From Coprococcus sp. (GTDB lineage: Bacteria; Bacillota; Clostridia; Lachnospirales; Lachnospiraceae), in the NCBI GenBank assembly GCA_016296785.1, contig JAEDHX010000048.1, forward strand, positions 1 through 15,947: DNA of 15,947 bases. Reading direction: 5' to 3'. The notes beneath the pieces are model-generated. The model was not told the DNA's origin and did no database searches. It saw only the letters and a list, made by a program, of their open reading frames with translations. The stretch's first letter is position 1, and each line of letters starts with the position of its first letter. Below, piece after piece: positions 7,045-13,917 of this stretch. The translations under genes were made by a program, and so were the position numbers.

Positions 7045-8004
7045 ATGGCACGCAAGGAAAAAGAGATTCCTGTATATATATTTATGGGATTCCTTGATAG
7101 TGGAAAGACAACATTTATAAAAGAGACTTTGCTGGACAGACAGTTTACTGACGGAGACAGAACCTTGCTCCTTGTTTGTGAGGATGGAGAAGAGGAATAT
7201 GATGCTAAGATATTAGCGGCACAAAACATTTACCTTGAGTATATTGAGGAGGAACAGCTGAATACACAATATCTTCTTGATTTGCAGGACAAGTATAATG
7301 TTGAAAAGGTAATGATAGAATATAATGGTATGTGGAAGCTTGATAAAATATTTAATATCAGAGTTCCGAAGGGCTGGACAGTTGTTCAGGTGCTTTCATT
7401 TGTAAATGCTAAGACGTATGATGTATATTCTAATAATATGAAGGCTACCATGATTGAACAGGTTAATAGTGCTGATATGGTTATCTTCAACAGATGTGAT
7501 GAGAATTCAAAACGCTCTGAGTGGAGACGTTCAGTAAAAGCAGTAAACAGACGTGCACAGATTATTTTTGAGATGGAGGATGGCTCTGTTGCAGAGGATG
7601 AAAACTCAGAGGAGGATCTTCCATATGATGTAAATGCTGACATAATTGACATTCATGATGATGACTTTGGTATCTGGTATGTTGATGCAGCAGAAATGCC
7701 TGAACGATATGTAGGAAAGAAGATACATTTTAAGGCGATGGTATTCAAACCACCACAGTATCCAAAGAATGTATTTGTGCCGGGAAGATTTGCAATGACA
7801 TGTTGCGTTGATGACATAACCTTCGTAGGCTACAAATGCTATTATGAAGGTGCGAAAAACTTAGTCGACAGGCAATGGGTTGATGTAACAGCAACAATAA
7901 AGACAGAATACTATCCTGATTTCCAGGGTGAAGGTCCTGCATTATATGCTGAAAAGATTGCACTAACAAGTCCTGCCGAAGAGGAAGTAGTATACTTTAG
8001 CTAA
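7045..8004 (+). CDS. COG0523-like GTPase fused to a DUF1980/TIGR03943-like C-terminal domain
   Basis: The product has 319 residues. The N-terminal part is a G3E-type GTPase fold: Walker A GFLDSGKTT (15-23), MIEYNG in place of the usual EPSG segment, and NRCD (149-152) in place of NKxD. The CxCC metal motif of COG0523 proteins is absent; the corresponding stretch is acidic (YIEEEQL). After an acidic linker, residues from about 206 to the end (VGKKIHFKAMVFKP, VPGRFAMTCCVDD with C253/C254, AEKI) resemble the C-terminal domain of DUF1980/TIGR03943 proteins. Those normally partner a UPF0718-type permease; no such permease is in the window. The ATG at 7045 is preceded by AGAGGTG (7031-7037). It is the last gene of the operon, 22 nt after the first GTPase. 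A joint role in metal handling is inferred. The C-terminal domain assignment is from memory of the family pattern. Confidence 0.75.
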   Translation: MARKEKEIPVYIFMGFLDSGKTTFIKETLLDRQFTDGDRTLLLVCEDGEEEYDAKILAAQNIYLEYIEEEQLNTQYLLDLQDKYNVEKVMIEYNGMWKLDKIFNIRVPKGWTVVQVLSFVNAKTYDVYSNNMKATMIEQVNSADMVIFNRCDENSKRSEWRRSVKAVNRRAQIIFEMEDGSVAEDENSEEDLPYDVNADIIDIHDDDFGIWYVDAAEMPERYVGKKIHFKAMVFKPPQYPKNVFVPGRFAMTCCVDDITFVGYKCYYEGAKNLVDRQWVDVTATIKTEYYPDFQGEGPALYAEKIALTSPAEEEVVYFS

Positions 8005-8054
8005 TATGTTATATTACTTTATTGTAATTAATATTTTAATAGAGCATGATTGTA

Positions 8055-8081
8055 ATAAAGCCGGGTATTTCCCGGCTTTAT
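8055..8081 (+). terminator. Terminator at the end of the six-gene operon
   Basis: An 11-bp stem with a GC-rich core (AGCCGGG) pairs 8055-8065 with 8071-8081 around a 5-nt TATTT loop. The following tract is T/A mixed (ATTTAT) rather than pure T, so strength is less certain. It lies 50 bases after the last stop codon of the operon. Confidence 0.75.
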
Positions 8082-8088
8082 ATTTATG

Positions 8089-8170
8089 TAATAGGAAATT
8101 CATGAGTATTTCCTATTGCATAAAAACGCTCCGCTAAGGATGCGCACTCTAAATTCTAAATTCTAAGTTA
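8089..8170. repeat. Intergenic element: inverted repeat plus short direct repeats
   Basis: A perfect 10-bp inverted repeat (8090-8099 with 8108-8117, core TAGGAAAT) with an 8-nt loop and no T tract is followed by a GC-richer patch (ACGCTCCGCTAAGGATGCGC, 8126-8145). Tandem TAAATTC heptamers follow (8150-8156, 8157-8163) with a partial third. The composition differs from the surrounding AT-rich spacer. It looks like the edge of a dispersed intergenic repeat family, but this cannot be shown from one copy. Confidence 0.35.
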
Positions 8171-8181
8171 TCAAAAAAGTG

Positions 8182-8210
8182 TTGACATGATATTTTGCAG
8201 GTAGTAAGTT
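8182..8210 (+). promoter_or_regulatory. Candidate promoter for yifB-dprA-topA
   Basis: A perfect TTGACA (8182-8187) is followed 17 bp later by TAAGTT (8205-8210), which is a poor -10 (3 of 6 matches to consensus) without a TG extension. The location just upstream of the yifB operon and downstream of a terminator supports it. The weak -10 suggests low or activator-dependent expression. Confidence 0.4.
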
Positions 8211-8222
8211 AGGGGTGGGAGT

Positions 8223-8267
8223 ATGCTCATGGAGAGGCCGCTACATAGAGAGTGGAAAGGAGCATAA
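8223..8267 (+). CDS. Possible 14-codon leader ORF overlapping the yifB start
   Basis: An ATG at 8223 opens MLMERPLHREWKGA and stops at a TAA (8265-8267) whose last base is the A of the yifB ATG (TAATG). A G-rich Shine-Dalgarno-like run, AGGGGTGGGAG (8211-8221), lies just upstream. The arrangement would allow translational coupling to yifB. The peptide is too short to recognise, and chance occurrence is quite possible. Confidence 0.25.
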   Translation: MLMERPLHREWKGA

Positions 8268-9796
8268 TGTATAGTAAAGTTATTAGTGGTGTTGTAACTG
8301 GAGTTGAAGGAACACTGATTCAGGTGGAGGCCGATATAAGCGATGGTCTGCCTATGTTTTCGATGGTGGGGTACCTGTCCTCTTGTGTGAAGGAAGCAGG
8401 GGAGAGAGTTAGAACCGCACTAAAGAATTCCGGCTTTTGCCTTCCGCCAAAGCGTATTACTATTAATCTGTCGCCTGCTGCAATAAGAAAAGATGGCACG
8501 GCATTTGATTTGCCTATTGCTATAGGTATCTTAACTTCTCTTGGAGTAATTACCAAGGAGAAAGTCAATTCGGTATTAATTATCGGTGAATTAAGTCTTG
8601 ATGGTCATGTTAATCCCGTTTCCGGCGTTTTGCCAATAGTTCATCATGCCTTAAAACAGGGCATAACTAATTGTATTGTTCCCATGGAGAATAGCAATGA
8701 GGCTGCATTGATTAATGAGATGGAGGTTATTCCTGTTTCCTCATTAAACGAAGCAGTTGATTATCTGTGCGATATCATATCAATTGAGCCTTCATATGTT
8801 GATATTGAGTCAATTATAAATGCATCATATGAAAATGAAAATGTTGATTTCTCAGAGGTTATGGGACATGAGATATTAAAACGTGGAATAGAAATAGCCG
8901 CAGCAGGCTTTCATAATGTTCTTATGACTGGTTCAGCAGGCTCCGGTAAATCGATGATTGCACGACGTATCCCAACAATACTTCCGCAACTTACATTTGA
9001 GGAGTGCCTGGATATTACAAAGATATATAGCATAGCGGGTCTGTTAAAGAAGGATATGCCTATGATTTGTCAAAGGCCATTTAGAACGCCTCATCATACT
9101 ATATCAGTTCATGCAATGGCTGGAGGTGGAATAGAGCCAAAGCCCGGAGAAATGAGTCTTTCTCATAACGGTGTTCTGTTTTTAGATGAGCTTCCTGAAT
9201 TCTCCAGGAATGTTCTTGAGGTAATGAGACAGCCCTTAGAGGATGGTGAGATTACAATATCAAGGCTAAATGGCATATATAGGTTTCCATCAGATTTTAT
9301 GCTTGTTGCAGCCAGGAATCCGTGTCCATGTGGATGCTATCCGGATATGAATAAATGTACATGTACATTAAATCAGATAAAAAGATATAACGATAAGATT
9401 AGTAAACCTCTTCTTGACAGAATTGATATTAATGTTGACGTGAGAAAGGTGGAATATGAGGAGCTGTTTTCAGATAAAAAGGGTATGAGTTCAAAGGAAA
9501 TGAGAGAGCATGTTTTGATAGCGCAGAGCATACAGCAAAAGCGATATAAAAACGATAATATAAGCTTTAACTCTCAGCTTGATGCGAGACTGTGCAATAA
9601 GTATATTACTTTATCTGATAGCGAAAAGGATTTTTTGCGACATGTATTTGAAAAAAATGAACTATCGGCAAGAGGAAGCTATCGTATCTTGAAGATTGCA
9701 AGAACTATTGCAGATATTGAGGAAAGTGAAAGGGTTACAGAAAAGCATTTGCGAGAGGCTGTATTTTTCAGAAATACTGAAGGCGAGGTGTTATAG
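8267..9796 (+). CDS. comM: YifB/ComM family AAA+ Mg-chelatase-like ATPase
   Basis: This is a 509-residue cytoplasmic AAA+ protein. In naturally transformable Gram-negative bacteria ComM is a hexameric helicase that drives branch migration during integration of transforming DNA; the role in Clostridia is less studied. The N-terminal part is the Lon-protease-like domain (DGLPMFSMVGY, SPAAIRKDGTAFDLPIA). Next comes the Mg-chelatase AAA+ core with Walker A GSAGSGKS (222-229), RPFRTPHHTIS, Walker B VLFLDE (D307/E308) and the cysteine-rich NPCPCGCYPD...CTC segment. The C-terminal domain ends in the usual SARGSYRILKIARTIADIE helices. Length is typical. The start was set at the ATG 8267 because MYSKVISG fits the family N-terminus and AAAGGAG lies at 8256-8262. 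A GTG at 8252 would add five residues. dprA starts 1 nt after the stop. Confidence 0.95.
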   Translation: MYSKVISGVVTGVEGTLIQVEADISDGLPMFSMVGYLSSCVKEAGERVRTALKNSGFCLPPKRITINLSPAAIRKDGTAFDLPIAIGILTSLGVITKEKVNSVLIIGELSLDGHVNPVSGVLPIVHHALKQGITNCIVPMENSNEAALINEMEVIPVSSLNEAVDYLCDIISIEPSYVDIESIINASYENENVDFSEVMGHEILKRGIEIAAAGFHNVLMTGSAGSGKSMIARRIPTILPQLTFEECLDITKIYSIAGLLKKDMPMICQRPFRTPHHTISVHAMAGGGIEPKPGEMSLSHNGVLFLDELPEFSRNVLEVMRQPLEDGEITISRLNGIYRFPSDFMLVAARNPCPCGCYPDMNKCTCTLNQIKRYNDKISKPLLDRIDINVDVRKVEYEELFSDKKGMSSKEMREHVLIAQSIQQKRYKNDNISFNSQLDARLCNKYITLSDSEKDFLRHVFEKNELSARGSYRILKIARTIADIEESERVTEKHLREAVFFRNTEGEVL

Positions 9797-9797
9797 T

Positions 9798-10892
9798 TTG
9801 AAGGATGAATTATTATACCTCTGGACTGATATGATAGAAGGCATGGCAAAGAATACCTTATTACAGATAATTGACTATTTTGGCGGTGTTAATGAACTGT
9901 GGGAGGCAGATGAGAATGATATTAGAAGTAACATCAAGGAAAATTATGCAGATGCAATTATTAAGAGCAGGAATCCGAAAAAAATAGAAGCATATAGTAA
10001 TAAATTAAAAGAAAAAAATATATCATATATATATCCGGGGCATACTTGTTATCCAAAGTCATTGCTTGATATTCCGGATCCGCCGTTGTTGTTATATGCA
10101 AGAGGAGACCTGTCTCTATTGAAATGTAATGAAGAAGATTATATTTCAATTGTGGGAGCAAGAAAGGCTTCAGCATATGGCCTTGATATGGCATATTCTT
10201 TTTCTAAGAAGCTGGCATTAGCGGGAATGGTAGTTGTAAGCGGACTTGCTTTTGGTATTGATGGTATGTCGCATAAGGCTGCGATTGATGCAGGCGGAAG
10301 GACTATTGGAGTATTAGGATGTGGGATAAATGTATGTTATCCAAGAGAGAACATAGCTATATATAATAAAATGTGTACAAATGAGCTTGTTATATCAGAA
10401 TATGGGTTAGATGTTAAACCGCTTGCTTACAGATTTCCGCTTAGAAACAGAATAATTAGCGGAATAAGCAGGGCTGTTCTTGTTGTTGAAGCTAAAGAAA
10501 AGAGCGGTTCGCTTATTACTGTTGACCAGGCCTTAGAGCAGGGAAGAGATGTATATGTAATTCCGGGAAGAATTACTGATTTGGGAAGCCGTGGCTGCCT
10601 TAATTTAATCAAGCAGGGGGCAGTATGTGTTACTGAACCTGAGGATATTATTAGCATAAAAAAGGACACATTTTCACATTCATCGTATAATACAAATATT
10701 AATAAGAAGAAAAAATCTCTTGCACCTAATGAAAAAATGGTGTATAGTTGTGTGCGTTTAGAGCTAAAGCATGTTGATGATATATGTGCAGAGCTCGATA
10801 TTGAAGCATCTGAAGTAGTAAATGCATTATTTGCATTAGAAGAAAAACAATTGATACGACAGGTAATTAAAAACTATTATGTCAGATGTTAG
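9798..10892 (+). CDS. dprA: DNA-processing protein DprA (Smf)
   Basis: The product has 364 residues. DprA binds incoming single-stranded DNA during transformation and loads RecA. The N-terminal helical domain (MKDELLYLW...) is followed by the Rossmann-fold DprA domain with SIVGARKASAYG, SGLAFGIDGMSHKAAI (Ser148 on), GVLGCGINVCYP, FPLRNRIISG, KSGSLIT and YVIPG. A C-terminal winged-helix DprA domain (about 305-364) ends in IRQVIKNYYVRC. The start is most likely the TTG at 9798: GAGGTG at 9785-9790 is 7 nt upstream, and the following KDELLY matches typical DprA N-termini. A longer in-frame start at 9696 would overlap yifB by 101 bases. The 1-nt gap implies translational coupling with yifB, and topA follows after 31 nt. 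DprA is also found in species not known to be competent. Confidence 0.95.
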   Translation: MKDELLYLWTDMIEGMAKNTLLQIIDYFGGVNELWEADENDIRSNIKENYADAIIKSRNPKKIEAYSNKLKEKNISYIYPGHTCYPKSLLDIPDPPLLLYARGDLSLLKCNEEDYISIVGARKASAYGLDMAYSFSKKLALAGMVVVSGLAFGIDGMSHKAAIDAGGRTIGVLGCGINVCYPRENIAIYNKMCTNELVISEYGLDVKPLAYRFPLRNRIISGISRAVLVVEAKEKSGSLITVDQALEQGRDVYVIPGRITDLGSRGCLNLIKQGAVCVTEPEDIISIKKDTFSHSSYNTNINKKKKSLAPNEKMVYSCVRLELKHVDDICAELDIEASEVVNALFALEEKQLIRQVIKNYYVRC

Positions 10893-10923
10893 GGGTAGAT
10901 AAATAAAAGGAAGGGTAATAATC

Positions 10924-12993
10924 ATGGCTAAAAACCTTGTTATAGTAGAGTCGCCGGCAAAGGCAAAAACCATAAAGAAATTCTTGGGAACCGGATATGA
11001 GGTAATTGCTTCAAATGGTCATGTAAGAGATCTTCCAAAGAGCCAGCTGGGTATAGATGTTGATAATGATTTTGAACCAAAATATATCACTATAAGGGGT
11101 AAGGGTGATGTTTTGGCGGCGCTTCGTAAGGAAGTAAAAAAGGCGGATAAGATATATCTTGCAACTGACCCGGATCGAGAGGGAGAAGCAATCTCTTATC
11201 ATTTATCAAAGACCTTAAAGCTTGAGAATAAAAACTTCAAGAGAATTACTTTTAATGAGATAACAAAGAACGCCGTTAAGAATTCTATTAAGGCGGCGAG
11301 AGATATAGATATGAATCTTGTTGATGCACAGCAGGCAAGACGTGTGCTAGACAGACTTGTAGGATATAAGATTAGTCCTGTTTTGTGGGCTAAGATTAAG
11401 AGAGGTCTTAGCGCAGGCCGTGTTCAATCTGTTGCACTTAAGCTTGTTTGCGATAGAGAGAAGGAGATTAACGAGTTCATACCTGAGGAATATTTCACAA
11501 TAGAAGCCAGCTTAGGGGCTGACAAGCTTAAGAAGGATATCTTATTTAAGTTTTCCGGTAATGGTAAGCAGAAGGAAGAGATTGTATCAAGAGAAGCGCT
11601 TGAAGAGATTATCAAGGATATAAATGATAATGAATTTATAATTAAATCCGTTAAGGAAAGTGAACGCCACAAGAAGTCACCTCTTCCATTTACAACAAGT
11701 ACAATGCAGCAGGATGCTTCTACTAAGCTGAATTTTGCAACATCAAAGACAATGAGAATTGCGCAACAGCTTTATGAGGGTATCAATATTAAGGGCAGAG
11801 GAACAATAGGTCTTATCACATATCTTCGTACTGATTCAATTCGTATTTCTGAGGAGGCTTCAAGTGCTGCTTCAAAATATATATCAGAGAATTATGGCGA
11901 AGCATATTTGGCAAATGAACATAAGACTGATAAGTCAGGCAAAAAGATACAGGATGCGCATGAAGCAATAAGACCAACAGATATTACATTATCACCTACA
12001 AAGGTTAAGGAACAGCTTACGCGCGATCAGTTTAGATTATACCAGCTTATTTATAATAGGTTTTTGGCTAGTCAGATGGCGGGTGCTGTATATTCTATAA
12101 AGACTGTTAAGGCAGTAGCAGGCAATTCTGAATTCCATGCATCTGCTTCAAAGGTTGCATTTGACGGTTTCCTTGCAGTATATAATATAGATAATGAGAA
12201 ATCTGAGAATGTTGTTGGAATAAATGATTTGAATGAGGGCGATGTATTAAAGCTTACAGCTCATGAAGTGAAACAGCATTTTACACAGCCACCGACAAGA
12301 TATACGGAGGCGCTTCTTGTGAAGACATTAGAGGAGCTCGGAATTGGAAGACCAAGCACATACGCTCCGACAATATCTACAATAATTGCCAGAAGATATA
12401 TTACAAAAGAGAATAAAAAGCTATATGTAACAGAGTTAGGCGAGGCAGTAAACCAGAGTATGGAGCAGGCGTTTCCTGTAATTGTAGATGTTAATTTTAC
12501 TGCTAATATGGAGTCACTTCTTGACAAAATTGGTGATGGCGAAATTGACTGGAAGGTAGTTGTTCGCAATTTTTATCCGGATCTTGATATTGCTGTAAGA
12601 AATGCAGAGGCTGAGCTCGAATCCATTACTATTGCTGACGAAGTATCTGATGAAGTATGTGATGTGTGTGGAAGGAATATGGTAATTAAGTATGGTCCAC
12701 ATGGTAAGTTCCTTGCATGTCCCGGATTCCCTGATTGCAAATTCACAAAACCATTTTTTGAGAAGATAGGTGTTAAGTGTCCTTCCTGTGGTGATGAAAT
12801 AGTAATAAAGATGACAAAGAAGGGACGCAGATACTTTGGATGTATGTCTGCACCTGAATGTGATTTTATGTCCTGGGCAAGACCATCTGGTACAAAATGT
12901 CCTGAGTGCGGAAGTTATATGGTTGAGAGAGGAAATAAGCTCAATTGTTCAAAACAGGATTGCGGATATACCTGTGATAAAAAAACTGAATAG
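10924..12993 (+). CDS. topA: DNA topoisomerase I (type IA)
   Basis: This is a 689-residue type IA topoisomerase that relaxes negative supercoils through a 5'-phosphotyrosine intermediate. The Toprim domain begins at LVIVESPAKAKT (Glu9) and has DPDREGEAI (D82, D84, E86). The catalytic tyrosine is Y300 in GLITYLRTDS. Other family marks are RRVLDRLVGYKISP, QSVALKL, DAHEAIRPT and GIGRPSTYAPTI. The C-terminal tail carries three four-cysteine zinc-finger modules from C579 to the end (CDVCG...CPGFPDC, CPSCG...CMSAPEC, CPECG...CSKQDC), as usual in Firmicutes. AAGGAAGGG (10907-10915) precedes the ATG by 8 nt. In Bacillus the order dprA - topA is followed by trmFO, xerC, hslV, hslU and codY; here codY follows directly. 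A promoter-containing inverted repeat lies downstream. Confidence 0.98.
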   Translation: MAKNLVIVESPAKAKTIKKFLGTGYEVIASNGHVRDLPKSQLGIDVDNDFEPKYITIRGKGDVLAALRKEVKKADKIYLATDPDREGEAISYHLSKTLKLENKNFKRITFNEITKNAVKNSIKAARDIDMNLVDAQQARRVLDRLVGYKISPVLWAKIKRGLSAGRVQSVALKLVCDREKEINEFIPEEYFTIEASLGADKLKKDILFKFSGNGKQKEEIVSREALEEIIKDINDNEFIIKSVKESERHKKSPLPFTTSTMQQDASTKLNFATSKTMRIAQQLYEGINIKGRGTIGLITYLRTDSIRISEEASSAASKYISENYGEAYLANEHKTDKSGKKIQDAHEAIRPTDITLSPTKVKEQLTRDQFRLYQLIYNRFLASQMAGAVYSIKTVKAVAGNSEFHASASKVAFDGFLAVYNIDNEKSENVVGINDLNEGDVLKLTAHEVKQHFTQPPTRYTEALLVKTLEELGIGRPSTYAPTISTIIARRYITKENKKLYVTELGEAVNQSMEQAFPVIVDVNFTANMESLLDKIGDGEIDWKVVVRNFYPDLDIAVRNAEAELESITIADEVSDEVCDVCGRNMVIKYGPHGKFLACPGFPDCKFTKPFFEKIGVKCPSCGDEIVIKMTKKGRRYFGCMSAPECDFMSWARPSGTKCPECGSYMVERGNKLNCSKQDCGYTCDKKTE

Positions 12994-13004
12994 ACATATA
13001 TAAT

Positions 13005-13101
13005 AAAAGTTGCTTTTGCATAATATTGTTTATTGTTATTCGACATATATTGTGGTAGAATTACAAATAGTTAATATTTTTTATGCAAAAGCAACTTTTT
13101 T
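13005..13101 (+). terminator. 19-bp inverted repeat with T tract between topA and codY (terminator-like, long loop)
   Basis: A perfect 19-bp inverted repeat pairs 13005-13023 with 13081-13099 around a 57-nt loop, and the right arm ends in a TTTTTT run (13096-13101). In transcripts from topA both arms are present, so a terminator-like hairpin can form. The loop is unusually long for an intrinsic terminator and itself contains the likely codY promoter. RNA starting there lacks the left arm and cannot fold this hairpin. Confidence 0.6.
13033..13061 (+). promoter_or_regulatory. codY promoter inside the inverted-repeat loop
   Basis: TTGTTA (13033-13038) is separated by 17 bp from TAGAAT (13056-13061), which has a TGn extension (13053-13055). 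Transcription would start near 13068 and give a leader of about 59 nt to the codY ATG. This is one of the best promoter matches in the window. Confidence 0.65.
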
Positions 13102-13126
13102 GTGTTTTAAATGCGGAGGAGATAAT

Positions 13127-13891
13127 ATGAGCGTACAATTATTAGATAAAACGAGGAAAATTAATAAATTATTGCACAATAATAACTCTCATAAAGTTGT
13201 ATTTAATGACATTTGCGATGTGTTAAGCGATATTTTGGCATCTAATACGATGGTTATTAGTAAGAAGGGAAAGATTCTTGGAATCAAGAACCGTGATGAT
13301 ATTCCGGAGATTCATGAGCTTATTGAGGGCAATGTTGGTCTTATGATTGATGGAATGTTGAATGAAAGACTATTGCTTGTCCTTTCTACTAAGGAGAATG
13401 TAAATCTTACTACTCTTGGATTTGATGGTCCTAACATTGATAAATACCATGGTTTGCTTTTGCCTATTGATATTGCAGGTGAGAGATTAGGAACATTATT
13501 CTTATATAAGATTAATAGCCAGTATGATATCGATGATATTATTCTTGGTGAGTATGGTACAACAGTTGTTGGTCTTGAGATGATGAGAGCGCTTAACGAA
13601 GAAAATGCTGAAGAAGACAGAAAGATTGCGATAGTTAGGTCAGCTATTAATACTTTATCATTTTCAGAATTACAGGCGATTAAGCATATTTTTTCAGAGC
13701 TTGATGGTAACGAGGGAATACTTGTTGCAAGCAAGGTGGCGGATAGAGTCGGAATTACACGTTCTGTAATTGTGAACGCACTAAGAAAGTTTGAGAGTGC
13801 GGGTGTAATTGAAGCACGTTCTTCAGGTATGAAGGGAACATACATTAGAGTAATTAATGATGTGGTTTTTGAAGAATTAGACAAGATATAA
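13127..13891 (+). CDS. codY: CodY, GTP- and branched-chain-amino-acid-responsive global regulator
   Basis: The product has 254 residues. CodY represses many genes of amino-acid synthesis, uptake and stationary-phase adaptation when GTP and branched-chain amino acids are plentiful. The N-terminal GAF-type sensor runs to about residue 150, including PIDIAGERLGTLFLYK and LGEYGTTVVGLEMMR. A linker helix carries LSFSELQAIKHIFSELDGNEG. The C-terminal winged helix, ASKVADRVGITRSVIVNALR (from residue 201) and GMKGTYIRVIN, is nearly the same as in Bacillus CodY. The sensor between about residues 45 and 90 diverges strongly from Bacillus CodY, including the loop that holds the isoleucine ligand there. 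The ATG at 13127 has GGAGGA at 13115-13120; longer in-frame starts would run into the leader and promoter. A DUF6115-like gene follows after 26 nt. Confidence 0.96.
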   Translation: MSVQLLDKTRKINKLLHNNNSHKVVFNDICDVLSDILASNTMVISKKGKILGIKNRDDIPEIHELIEGNVGLMIDGMLNERLLLVLSTKENVNLTTLGFDGPNIDKYHGLLLPIDIAGERLGTLFLYKINSQYDIDDIILGEYGTTVVGLEMMRALNEENAEEDRKIAIVRSAINTLSFSELQAIKHIFSELDGNEGILVASKVADRVGITRSVIVNALRKFESAGVIEARSSGMKGTYIRVINDVVFEELDKI

Positions 13892-13917
13892 TAGTATTTG
13901 AGAAAGGGAGAAAGAAC

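Noticed and set aside
13659..13673. CodY-box-like sequence (CATTTTCAGAATTAC) inside codY
   Set aside because: About five mismatches to the 15-bp CodY consensus and an intragenic position; expected by chance in AT-rich DNA.
13312..13884. 190-codon antisense ORF within codY
   Set aside because: Shadow of the conserved codY frame, no ribosome binding site or family pattern.
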